Shown piece by piece: positions 7,433-14,450 of a stretch of 20,368 nt of DNA; within the stretch, counting starts at the first letter, position 1, and each line of letters starts with the position of its first letter. The DNA is from an uncultured Clostridia bacterium (GTDB lineage Bacteria > Bacillota > Clostridia > UBA1381). The stretch lies in the NCBI GenBank assembly GCA_934454745.1, contig CAKSGP010000003.1, positions 1 through 20,368 on the forward strand, given 5' to 3'. The notes beneath the pieces are model-generated. The model did no database searches. It was not told where the DNA came from and was given only the letters and a program-made list of their open reading frames with translations. The translations under genes were made by a program, and so were the position numbers.

Positions 7433-8764
7433 TTATTCAAAATCTTCAAATAATGAACTAGGAACTGGCATGACCCCTTCTCTAACAATATGTTGAGAAC
7501 ATTTTTGCTGAACTCTAGTTATATATGGAGGTAATAATTTACCTATTCGTTTATCTTTAAATTCTTCAAACTTTTTAACAATTATCTTTAAATCAAATTT
7601 TATTGCAGTCTCACCTGCTAGACACGTAATGATGACTTCAGGCTTTTTCTCGCGTATCTCTCCGTTATTAAAGAATATACTATTTCTGTTTTGTCTAAAA
7701 TAATTATTAAGCTTATCTATTTGACTTTCATCATCACACATACGTTCGATTTCATCTAATGATAAGCGTCTATTGGTTTTAAATACTAGTTCTTTTTCAG
7801 TTGTAAAATGAATGTCATCCGTCAATATATCTTGGCTTCTTAATTTCTTACCTTCTATGCAATACAATTCAGGATTATAAGTACCGTCCTGTGCCGGTCG
7901 TGACAAATCACATTGTGCACGAATGTTCAAATAATATTTACCATTTTCCTTAAAGATATCTCCTGTATATGCCTGTTCAGGTTGGACTTCATATGATATG
8001 TAACGTTCTCCCTCAATAACTGCCGCTAATTCTTCTTTAGAAGCAGTCTCTTCGCAATCTAAAATTTCTTCATCAAATTCATATGCAGAAATTCTATTTA
8101 CTAAGTTACGTGTAATAAATTCACCAAATTCATTTTTGTTTTCGATACTATCGTTATTCAAGCAGTCCCAAATGATCTTAGTCCAGTTTGGTGAATAATT
8201 ATTCATTTCAATAAACAATTTATTTTTAGCATCTATAATTGTTCGTTCCCATGATTTTAACACATAAGCTGACGGAGCCTGTTTCAACCAATTTTCAATA
8301 GATCCAAATAAAACGTTATCGGAACCTAATTCATTCTTTTGTTTAATAAAAATTCGATCGTTTTTTTCGTCTGAAATTATATTTTCAGATGATAATCTAT
8401 CTCTAATCTCATCCGGGCTATGCGATGTGAAGATAAAAACAGGAACAAAGAACTTTAAGATCTCTCTTATAAATTCTATTAATTCATCTTCCTTTTCCTT
8501 TTGTAAAGTTGATGGTATAGAAATACGTTCATCCACATTTTTTATATCCCTTTCTGCATCATTCACATATTCCCAGTCTAAAACAATAAAAGAAGAATGT
8601 TCAAATGAATTAATTAGTTCTTTATTTGGAATATCATCATATGCAAGCACCGGTATATTTCTACTTTCTATCATAGATTTGATCTTACTAATCGACGAGT
8701 CTCCGTCATTAATTTCATCATCAATAATAATAGCTATTCCTTTAAATAATTGTTCGATGTTCAT
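7433..8764 (-). CDS. Receiver-like protein with unrecognised output domain
   Basis: 443 aa. Residues 8-145 look like a divergent response-regulator receiver: hydrophobic strand then acidic D15-D16-E17 (IAIIIDDE), a candidate phospho-acceptor D63 in FIVLDWE, a T/S in VFIFTSHSP (about 113-114), and a basic IFIKQK (about 138-143). The remaining 300 residues are unlike any DNA-binding output I know. They include GDIFKENGKYYLNIRAQCDLSRP (about 268-290, written here as GDIF...YYLNI...CDL) and a Cys/His-containing C-terminus (CSQH, about 422-425). No nuclease motif is evident. ATG at 8764 follows GAAGGA, 7 bp after the GHKL gene, so the two are translationally linked and likely partners as sensor kinase and regulator. 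Function unknown. Confidence 0.72.
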   Translation of the reverse strand: MNIEQLFKGIAIIIDDEINDGDSSISKIKSMIESRNIPVLAYDDIPNKELINSFEHSSFIVLDWEYVNDAERDIKNVDERISIPSTLQKEKEDELIEFIREILKFFVPVFIFTSHSPDEIRDRLSSENIISDEKNDRIFIKQKNELGSDNVLFGSIENWLKQAPSAYVLKSWERTIIDAKNKLFIEMNNYSPNWTKIIWDCLNNDSIENKNEFGEFITRNLVNRISAYEFDEEILDCEETASKEELAAVIEGERYISYEVQPEQAYTGDIFKENGKYYLNIRAQCDLSRPAQDGTYNPELYCIEGKKLRSQDILTDDIHFTTEKELVFKTNRRLSLDEIERMCDDESQIDKLNNYFRQNRNSIFFNNGEIREKKPEVIITCLAGETAIKFDLKIIVKKFEEFKDKRIGKLLPPYITRVQQKCSQHIVREGVMPVPSSLFEDFE

Positions 8765-8771
8765 AGTTAAT

Positions 8772-10970
8772 TTATCCTTCAGTAGAAAATTCTATTACGA
8801 AGTTAGCTCCTTTCAATAATTCATCTTTTGAGAATTCGGCTAATTCAATTGTATAATCGTATCTCTCTAACAATTGTTTTGCAATGTATAAACCTAATCC
8901 CCTTCCTTCTTCACCTTTACCAGAATAAAAAGCTTCAAAAATATAGTTTTTATCATCATCTTTTATTCCTGGACCATTATCTGAAAAGATTAATCTTTGC
9001 TCGTTCCCGTCTAATAAAACTGTTATTTTTCTCTCATCCGTAATTGTCTGTAACCAATATAGTGCATTGTCAAACAGATTTATTAATACTTGTAATAATA
9101 CTGCATCTGTTGTCTTAACAATCAACGGATTTTTTGTACGTTGAACTGAAAAATCAATATTGTATTTATTAAATGGTCTTTTATACAATCCGTGCACTTT
9201 TTCAACTATAGTTTTCACATCAATGTTTTTTGTTCTGGATTTTGTTGATGGAAATAGAAGTTGAATATCTTTCATTTGAGTTTGAATAATAGAAAGATTG
9301 CCTCTAATTAATGTTAATCTAGATGTTAATTCATCGCGATTTATTTCGCCTCCCATCATCAAATCTTTTATTATAGCATCTTGTTGTTCTAATGTTTTTC
9401 TTAAAAATAGCATAACATCATGCGATGCTGTTTCAATTGACAATCCTACTGCTGCAAAATTCTCTGTTTTTTTGATACGCTCATTTAATGCATTATGCTC
9501 TTTTTTATAACTTTTTTCAAAATCACGTAAAAAAATCTGCGTTTCTTTATTATCTTTATATTTTTTCTTAGCATTCTCAATAAGTGATAAAGGTTTCCCT
9601 TCTTTTAATTGTTCTATTTCTGTTTTTCTTTTCTTATCAATAAGATATTTAGCAAAAGGCTCTTTACGTATATATTTTAAAATAAGTTGTAAAATATTTG
9701 TAAAATCGCCTAACGCTTGACCGCTTTCAATCAGTCCCTCTCGGTTTGTTTTATCTTTAAGTTGAGGATTGCCATTCTGGGAAATATATACGCATCCTAC
9801 TACTTGGTCATTGCTTAAAAATTCAGCTGCGCTTATTGTACCACGAGTCATATCAACCTTTAACCAATCGTCATCAGGATCTCCATACGGCATTACACGA
9901 ACATGATCTCTATATAAATATATTCGATGTTCTTTTATAATCTTTTTTTCATCCGCATCTAACATATATTTTGAGTTATTTTCTGTGTTTATGTTAAAAT
10001 CAAAAACATAAAACTCAAACCCAAAGTCTCCACATTCTGTTTTGTAGTCAGAGGACTTGAAATATTCTTTGAATTGCCTCAATCCATTTATCTCAGGAGA
10101 ATAGAAATCCAACTCTATTGGATTCCCGTTAAGAAAAAATTTAATATTATTATTAGCAGATGTATATTTTCCTTCTGTTATCTTAAACACTGATTTATAT
10201 TCCAAACAATTTTTTAACTTTTCCTTATATTTTTCCTGTGATATATGAACTTTGCCATTCATATATATCCAGACATTAAAATCATTATTATCGTCATCAG
10301 AAAAAATAGGTTGCATTTTTCCTATTTCGTTTTGTACTCTATTGATACGTGCAAATGTCCAGTTAGATTTTAAATTGCTAATTTCTATAATTGTACCATA
10401 GGGTTTACGCTGCTTTATAATACTCCCTAATTCGATTTTTTTCTCCACTATAAATTGCGGTGGTTTTTTATCAAAAGAAACCTTTAAATCATCAAGATAT
10501 AATTCTTTTTCTTGTCCGTTTTTAAGCAAAAAATTATCATCATATTCCGAGAAATTATATATCAAATGATTTTCAATGTCTTCGTTCTTTCGTCTCGTAA
10601 TTACTTTAATATTTTTTCCGAGTTTAAAAACAGCAAATCTTCCAATTCCTTTTTCACCTTGAAGAATTCTTCCCTTAGCAGTTGTTTCATTTTTTCTTTT
10701 TAACTTATCTGGAGTTGCAGGGTTAAGCCAATGCTTTTTTAGAATGCATTCATTCATGCCACACCCATCATCTTCTATGATAATTTTGCTATTTTTATTT
10801 ATTGAACCATCCTCATTAAAATCAACAAAATTAACCTTTACCCATGAGGCATCTGCATCATATGAATTTTTAATGATCTCTATTAATGCGATAGTTTCAT
10901 TTTTGATAAGCTGATCCCCCAACATAGTGATTAGTCTTGCATATGGACGTATTGGTAAACTTTCGCTCAT
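8772..10970 (-). CDS. Dual GHKL ATPase: Hsp90/MORC-like N-terminus plus histidine-kinase-like C-terminus
   Basis: 732 aa from ATG 10970; a GTG at 10979 is possible, but GGAAGGA is 10 bp before the ATG and too close to the GTG. The N-terminal GHKL ATPase has E31/N35/D38 (EIIKNSYDAD), D67-D-G-x-G (EDDGCGM) and G105-E-K-G-I-G. A middle region (about 230-480) is followed by a helical segment with a candidate phospho-acceptor H517 (SIETASHDVML), similar in position to a kinase H-box. The second GHKL domain has N631/N635 (NLFDNAL), D664-N-G-P-G and G689-R-G-L-G-L. This suggests ATP-driven conformational sensing coupled to phosphotransfer to the adjacent receiver-like protein. No transmembrane segment is seen, so it is cytoplasmic. 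It overlaps or abuts the methyltransferase gene. Confidence 0.82.
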   Translation of the reverse strand: MSESLPIRPYARLITMLGDQLIKNETIALIEIIKNSYDADASWVKVNFVDFNEDGSINKNSKIIIEDDGCGMNECILKKHWLNPATPDKLKRKNETTAKGRILQGEKGIGRFAVFKLGKNIKVITRRKNEDIENHLIYNFSEYDDNFLLKNGQEKELYLDDLKVSFDKKPPQFIVEKKIELGSIIKQRKPYGTIIEISNLKSNWTFARINRVQNEIGKMQPIFSDDDNNDFNVWIYMNGKVHISQEKYKEKLKNCLEYKSVFKITEGKYTSANNNIKFFLNGNPIELDFYSPEINGLRQFKEYFKSSDYKTECGDFGFEFYVFDFNINTENNSKYMLDADEKKIIKEHRIYLYRDHVRVMPYGDPDDDWLKVDMTRGTISAAEFLSNDQVVGCVYISQNGNPQLKDKTNREGLIESGQALGDFTNILQLILKYIRKEPFAKYLIDKKRKTEIEQLKEGKPLSLIENAKKKYKDNKETQIFLRDFEKSYKKEHNALNERIKKTENFAAVGLSIETASHDVMLFLRKTLEQQDAIIKDLMMGGEINRDELTSRLTLIRGNLSIIQTQMKDIQLLFPSTKSRTKNIDVKTIVEKVHGLYKRPFNKYNIDFSVQRTKNPLIVKTTDAVLLQVLINLFDNALYWLQTITDERKITVLLDGNEQRLIFSDNGPGIKDDDKNYIFEAFYSGKGEEGRGLGLYIAKQLLERYDYTIELAEFSKDELLKGANFVIEFSTEG

Positions 10971-10975
10971 AATAC

Positions 10976-12232
10976 TCACATCCTTCCGCTAATAATTAAT
11001 TCCTCATGATATATTGTCCGTTTGGATTTGTCAGAAGAAAATTTTCCCATTTCATCTCTATATGGTGTTAACAGTTTATTAGATATATTTCTTTTTGCTA
11101 TTTTTATGTCAGAAAATCCGCAGTCTAATAAACTTTGGATAAGATGCTCAGAGTTCATTATTTTGACACCTTTGTACTCAGTATCACCTACCACAAAAAA
11201 GGCCATTCCTCCTGGATTAATCATTTCAGAACATCTTTGTATGACATGCTGCATATCTAAATAATATCGTGCAACCGAACGTGTCTTAGCACACATCCTA
11301 TCTCTTTTTATTAAACTTTGTACAATTTCTTTACCGACATTGTTTAAATCATCCAAACAAATACCAAACCCATCACTATTATATGTACTTCCTATAGATC
11401 CTTTTCGCAAATCTCTATAATCATCCGTGTAATTTAACCATAAAGAGGACAGTTGATGTAAATCTGCATATTCATACGATGTAACATATGGTGGGCTCGT
11501 TATTAATAAGTCTACTGATGGTAATTTCCTAACAGTCAAAAAATTATTATTTTTTATTACAACCTTTGAATCGTATCGCATGTTAGCTGTTTCTTCTACG
11601 GATTTTATAAATTTATTGTACTGTAACGAAAATGCGTGTAATACATTTAAAGTCTTTTTTTTAGGGTCAACCTGAGGTTTTATTGATTTAGTTAACCACT
11701 TAGAGCATGACTTTAATATAGAAGAAAATATGCACAAAAAAGCCTTCCTATATTTTCCATTTGGCAATATGTTAATTGCCGATTTGATTTTATATAATTC
11801 AATATAGCTATCCTTTGTAAACCAATATTTTAATCTCTCATTTGCATTATCATAAATTTCATCGCAATAATGAAAATTACCGATTTGTTCCAATATCATT
11901 TCATAATACTCGTTTAGTTTATCAATGTTATATGATGCACTTTTTACTTGTGCTATCAATGTAGCAACTGGATTAATATCACATCCCCAAAACTCCTTAT
12001 TATGCATTTTAGATTCTAAAGCCACTGTCCCACACCCACAAAATATATCTGCAACAGTATTTACTGATACTTTTTCATCTTTCGCATACTCAAAAGCTTT
12101 TGATGCGATAAATGCAGGAAATTTAGCAGGATAAGCATGAATAGTGTGCATCAACATTTCTTTGCTATCTGCAAAATTCCAGGTTTCATCTATATTTACG
12201 TCGTTTATACATATATTATTTATACTTATCAC
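10976..12232 (-). CDS. SPPY-type DNA methyltransferase of the nested operon
   Basis: 418 aa SAM-dependent DNA amino-methyltransferase. The N-terminus carries HTIHAYPAKFPA (about 29-40), typical of some N4-cytosine/N6-adenine enzymes. SAM motif I is D62-I-F-C-G-C-G-T69, followed by D85 in GCDINP, and the catalytic SPPY is at 246-249 (LLITSPPYVTSYEYADLHQ). Motif I precedes IV. SPPY is most often seen in N4-cytosine enzymes, but specificity cannot be read here. GTG at 12232 is favoured by AAAGGAGAG 8 bp upstream and overlaps the upstream HTH gene by 17 bp; the stop overlaps the GTG alternative of the GHKL gene. No cognate nuclease gene is recognisable in the operon. Confidence 0.88.
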   Translation of the reverse strand: MISINNICINDVNIDETWNFADSKEMLMHTIHAYPAKFPAFIASKAFEYAKDEKVSVNTVADIFCGCGTVALESKMHNKEFWGCDINPVATLIAQVKSASYNIDKLNEYYEMILEQIGNFHYCDEIYDNANERLKYWFTKDSYIELYKIKSAINILPNGKYRKAFLCIFSSILKSCSKWLTKSIKPQVDPKKKTLNVLHAFSLQYNKFIKSVEETANMRYDSKVVIKNNNFLTVRKLPSVDLLITSPPYVTSYEYADLHQLSSLWLNYTDDYRDLRKGSIGSTYNSDGFGICLDDLNNVGKEIVQSLIKRDRMCAKTRSVARYYLDMQHVIQRCSEMINPGGMAFFVVGDTEYKGVKIMNSEHLIQSLLDCGFSDIKIAKRNISNKLLTPYRDEMGKFSSDKSKRTIYHEELIISGRM

Positions 12233-12467
12233 AATATAAACTCTCCTTTGTGTTAATCTCTCTGTTTAAGAAAAGTAGATATGTTTCAATTTCCAATGCG
12301 TCTGCGATTCTCTGTACATTTTCCAAAGCAATGCTTCGCCTGCCACATTCTATTGCGCTTATATATGTTCTATGCAATCCTGCCTTTTCAGCTAAAGCCT
12401 CTTGAGATAGATGCTTTTCAAGCCTATATTTTCGCATATTTTGTGCAAATACTTTAACTATATCCAT
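12216..12467 (-). CDS. Small XRE regulator resembling an R-M controller (C) protein
   Basis: 83 aa, essentially one HTH_3 domain: MRKYRLEKHLSQEALAEKAG, then HRTYISAIECGRRSIALENVQRIADALEI. The GLHRTYIS...E.G.R...LENV pattern is typical of C proteins that time expression of restriction-modification genes. The start ATG at 12467 follows GAGGTG; longer in-frame extension to 12533 would add a low-complexity Y/C-rich leader and is less likely. It heads the operon, overlaps the methyltransferase start by 17 bp and lies just downstream of a 24-bp inverted repeat (12489-12512) that is a good operator candidate. Confidence 0.8.
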   Translation of the reverse strand: MDIVKVFAQNMRKYRLEKHLSQEALAEKAGLHRTYISAIECGRRSIALENVQRIADALEIETYLLFLNREINTKESLYCDKYK

Positions 12468-12481
12468 AGCATACAACACCT

Positions 12482-12512
12482 CATAATATATTGTATATGA
12501 TTGCATACAATA
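12482..12512 (-). promoter_or_regulatory. Operator/promoter region of the nested operon
   Basis: An inverted repeat, TATTGTAT (12489-12496) and ATACAATA (12505-12512) with an 8-bp spacer, sits 22-45 bp upstream of the controller-like gene. A candidate promoter on the minus strand, TTGTAT (12510-12505) with TATTAT (12488-12483) at 16 bp, overlaps it, so a bound dimer would block or remodel transcription. The promoter assignment is weaker than the repeat itself. Confidence 0.55.
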
Positions 12513-12529
12513 AGTAAACAGACAATATG

Positions 12530-14047
12530 TCACATTAGGAAAATTTTTTCATTAAACATTACTTCAGCACTTTTGTTCGAACAAACTATTATTTTATTTA
12601 CATATAGATTAACTATATTTTCATATGAAAAAGATTCAAAAACTTCATACGCTTTAATTTTATCAATAACTTTTGCTGATTCGGTTTCAAATTTGTGGAT
12701 ATCATTTTTGATGGCGTTCTTTCTTGTATTTAACGATTTATATTCTTCATCACTAATTTTTCCAGTAATGTACTCTTCGTAATTATGTTTTACATCATCC
12801 ACAGCGGTAAACTGATTTTTTAAGCATTTTATTTTTTGTATAACATTTTTCTGACCATTTATAAGATCTTGATATTTATTATTCGCCATAAAGTCTTTAA
12901 CGGCATTATCTATAGCATTATAAATATTGCTCTCTTTTATATACATACCGTTACACTCGTCCATACCATTTCTGCTATTTGCAATACAAGAGAAGTAATA
13001 ATACTCTTCTTTTTTATTTGTACGTTTACGTCGTTGCATTTTTGCACCGCAATCACCGCAAACCACTTTACCCTTAAAAATATTATCAGATGAAGGTTGG
13101 TGCATTTGCATATTTGATTTCTGATTGTTATGAAAGATATTTTGAATACTGTTAAATATATCTCTGTCTATAATCGCTTCGTGCGTATTTTTTACAAGAT
13201 ATTTTTCCTTTCCCTGTTCTAAATCGCCGATGTACACTTTATTTGTTAAAATATTTTTTACAGTGCGTGTATTCCATAATCCGTTACCACGTTCATAATC
13301 ACCTTTTAAACCATTTGATATTGCATAATTTATAGGTGTGAGATATTCCTTTTGATTTAAATATTTTACTATCTTATTAAGACCATATTTATTGTATGCA
13401 AGTTGGAATATCTCTCGTACTACAGATGCTGCGTTCTCATCGATAATGAGTTTGTGACAATCATTCTCTGATTTCATATAACCAAATGGGGCACGTGGAG
13501 CAACAAATCTTCCTGCTTTTATGTTGGCATCAATTGTCGCTTGAACCTTTTTACTAATATCTCTTGAATAGTATTCATCAATAATTGTTATTATTGGTAT
13601 TTTAGAAACCGGTTTTGATGAGTCATCTATATTAGTTATTCCGTTAATAGTGTCGAATTTATCATCTATAGATATAAAACGAACTCCATTAATAGGGAAA
13701 AACTGTTGAATATAGTATCCAACTGATATAGAATCTCTACCAAGACGTGATAAATCTTTTACAATTACACAGTTAATCTCACCATTATTTATATCATCTA
13801 ATATCTCATTAAATCCTTTTCTGTCGAAGGTACTGCCAGATACATTTTTATCAACATAAATTTTATGGAGTTTTAAATAAGAATGATTACTGATATATTC
13901 TTTGATAATGTTTGATTGATTTTCTATTGAATTACTAAAGACGTCATCTTTAACAACCGATAATCTAACATATCCTGCAACTTTTAAATAATCATTCTTA
14001 TTAATTTTGTCTGACGCTAGTTTCATAACTCTACTTTTTCTACTCAT
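12530..14047 (-). CDS. Large serine recombinase of the nested element
   Basis: 505 aa site-specific integrase/excisionase. The N-terminal resolvase domain has Y26-x-R28-x-S30 (GYVRLSV; S30 is the nucleophile) and R101-L-G-R104 (DLSRLGRD). A recombinase domain follows (about 170-290), then a zinc ribbon with C330-x2-C333 and C354/C365, and a C-terminal coiled-coil-like helical region (about 385-480). Length and domains match TndX/TnpX-like clostridial enzymes. The start ATG at 14047 follows AAAGGAAAGG; a TTG further upstream lies inside that site. It is 115 bp from the right attachment core and 62 bp upstream of the cargo operon on the same strand. It likely catalysed insertion into the tyrosine integrase gene. 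Confidence 0.93.
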   Translation of the reverse strand: MSRKSRVMKLASDKINKNDYLKVAGYVRLSVVKDDVFSNSIENQSNIIKEYISNHSYLKLHKIYVDKNVSGSTFDRKGFNEILDDINNGEINCVIVKDLSRLGRDSISVGYYIQQFFPINGVRFISIDDKFDTINGITNIDDSSKPVSKIPIITIIDEYYSRDISKKVQATIDANIKAGRFVAPRAPFGYMKSENDCHKLIIDENAASVVREIFQLAYNKYGLNKIVKYLNQKEYLTPINYAISNGLKGDYERGNGLWNTRTVKNILTNKVYIGDLEQGKEKYLVKNTHEAIIDRDIFNSIQNIFHNNQKSNMQMHQPSSDNIFKGKVVCGDCGAKMQRRKRTNKKEEYYYFSCIANSRNGMDECNGMYIKESNIYNAIDNAVKDFMANNKYQDLINGQKNVIQKIKCLKNQFTAVDDVKHNYEEYITGKISDEEYKSLNTRKNAIKNDIHKFETESAKVIDKIKAYEVFESFSYENIVNLYVNKIIVCSNKSAEVMFNEKIFLM

Positions 14048-14080
14048 AATGAAAATCCTTTCCTTTTTCAATTTGATAAT

Positions 14081-14113
14081 AAAAAAAGACTACAATATTT
14101 CTATCATAGTCTT
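14081..14113 (-). terminator. Intrinsic terminator/attenuator just upstream of the serine recombinase
   Basis: On the minus strand AAGACTA-TGATA pairs with TATTG-TAGTCTT around a GAAA tetraloop (14113-14086), a 12-bp stem including two G-U pairs, followed directly by a T-run (to 14081). The recombinase RBS is only about 25 bp further on and no promoter fits between. Transcripts entering from guaA or from the attachment region would meet this stem before the recombinase, so it may limit or regulate recombinase expression. Confidence 0.7.
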
Positions 14114-14161
14114 ATAGTGATTTTTGATATAGTAATTTTGAAATCTGCATACACGCACTTA

Positions 14162-14165
14162 GGCA
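14162..14165. repeat. Right attachment core of nested element (GGCA)
   Basis: Element sequence CGCACTTA ends here and integrase sequence TAGCCACGC resumes. CATAC at 14148-14152 and GTATG at 7371-7375 would face each other in the joined circular form, as arm-like inverted repeats, but are not centred on GGCA. Confidence 0.8.
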
Positions 14166-14355
14166 TAGCCACGCATCGTTATTGGTTGAAATGGGATTTT
14201 CCCCTTTGCTGATAGCCGAAAGGCTCGGACACGAGAGAGTTCAGACAACAATGGAAACATACAGTCACCTTTATCCGAACAAGCAGATTGAGGTTGCAAA
14301 TCAGCTTGATGAGTTAATGGCTAAAAATATCACTTCTGATGTAGCCAATTTGTAG
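14166..14355 (+). pseudogene. Tyrosine integrase, 3' portion
   Basis: This encodes the missing end of the split integrase: SHASLLVEMGFSPLLIAERLGH, then RVQTTMETYSHLYP, ending at TAG 14353-14355. H327 (LGH) and the nucleophile Y337 (ETYSH) are here. The frame is open back to the junction, and the codons AGG-CAT at the junction match the R-H of the 5' part. There is no ribosome binding site, so the fragment is probably untranslated unless the nested element excises. Confidence 0.93.
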
Positions 14356-14373
14356 CCATTTAAAAACACAAAA

Positions 14374-14409
14374 TCCTCAAAAACCGCATAAAACAGCGGC
14401 TTTTGAGGA
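14374..14409 (-). terminator. Terminator serving guaA, located inside the element's right end
   Basis: A 14-position stem with one mismatch, TCCTCAAAAACCGC and GCGGCTTTTGAGGA, surrounds an 8-nt loop. On the minus strand it is followed by TTTTGTGTTTTT, the usual T-run, so it ends guaA transcripts. The plus strand lacks a T-run. Because it lies on the element side of the guaA stop codon, it was probably brought by the element. Confidence 0.75.
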
Positions 14410-14450
14410 CTGAAAATCAAGAAAATGCTATTCCCACTCTATAGTAGCAG
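14410..14450. other. Right attachment region of the outer element at the guaA 3' end
   Basis: The integrase tail and its terminator stop directly at the last codons of guaA (PPATIEWE-stop). Insertion at the guaA 3' end, with the duplicated core regenerating the gene end, is a known integration pattern. The core is likely within or next to GCTATTCCCACTC, but its other copy is outside the window so the limits are approximate. Confidence 0.6.

Larger units (their letters stand above)
6454..7461 (+). pseudogene. Tyrosine integrase, 5' portion, interrupted in the catalytic HxxRH box by the nested element
   Basis: Tn916/phage-type tyrosine recombinase that would integrate and excise the outer element at guaA. 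Seen here are the N-terminal arm-binding domain (about 1-60), the core-binding SAM-like domain (about 58-150), and the catalytic domain with R202 (TGIREGEL), K240/K243 (TPKTPK), H301 and R304 (VHDIRH). True integrase sequence ends at 7367; the following 30 or so codons (PYVKLKLK...) come from the nested element and do not resemble an integrase C-terminus. The missing H327, Y337 and stop are at 14166-14355. Joining 7367 to 14166 gives an uninterrupted 367-aa protein. RBS GGAAAGGAG precedes the ATG. As it stands the product lacks the nucleophilic tyrosine and should be inactive. Confidence 0.93.
7364..14165. mobile_element. Nested 6.8-kb serine-recombinase element inserted in the tyrosine integrase gene
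   Basis: Left and right junctions share GGCA (7364-7367 and 14162-14165), giving an insert of 6798 bp. This fits the conservative, short-core recombination of large serine recombinases rather than a transposase with a longer target duplication. The insert carries the recombinase next to its right end and a four-gene operon reaching its left end, with no conjugation genes. Removal restores CGG-CAT-AGC (R-H-S) in the integrase reading frame. The inferred uninterrupted target is GATATACGGCATAGCCACGC. Confidence 0.92.
1..14427. mobile_element. Outer integrative (probably mobilizable) element at guaA 3' end; left end outside window
   Basis: This is inferred from gene content and position. A tyrosine integrase, a cI-like repressor, an excisionase-like HTH, a winged HTH, a DUF6017-like protein and a Cys-rich VLP protein are grouped next to the 3' end of guaA, a known target of integrative elements. 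A type I R-M operon is carried as cargo. No relaxase, coupling protein or type IV secretion gene is visible, so those are either left of the window or absent. The right boundary is set at the guaA stop codon. The exact repeated core cannot be defined because the left attachment site is not in view. The element is itself interrupted by a second element at 7364-14165. Confidence 0.75.

Noticed and set aside
6454..7461. A complete 335-aa tyrosine integrase with a novel C-terminus
   Set aside because: The last 30 residues lack the LGH and nucleophilic tyrosine motifs, and the true C-terminus is found in frame at 14166-14355.
7433..12467. BREX, DISARM or Detocs system
   Set aside because: No PglZ/BrxC, no helicase/PLD set, and no PNP-type effector; only the kinase/receiver idea resembles Detocs, and the methyltransferase and Hsp90-like domain do not fit.
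12468..12533. Longer N-terminus for the controller-like XRE protein
   Set aside because: The extension is Tyr/Cys-rich, spans the inverted repeat and promoter, and the RBS GAGGTG serves the ATG at 12467.
7364..14165. Insertion by a DDE transposase or IS element
   Set aside because: No transposase or terminal inverted repeats are present; a serine recombinase gene lies at one end and only 4 bp are shared at the junctions.
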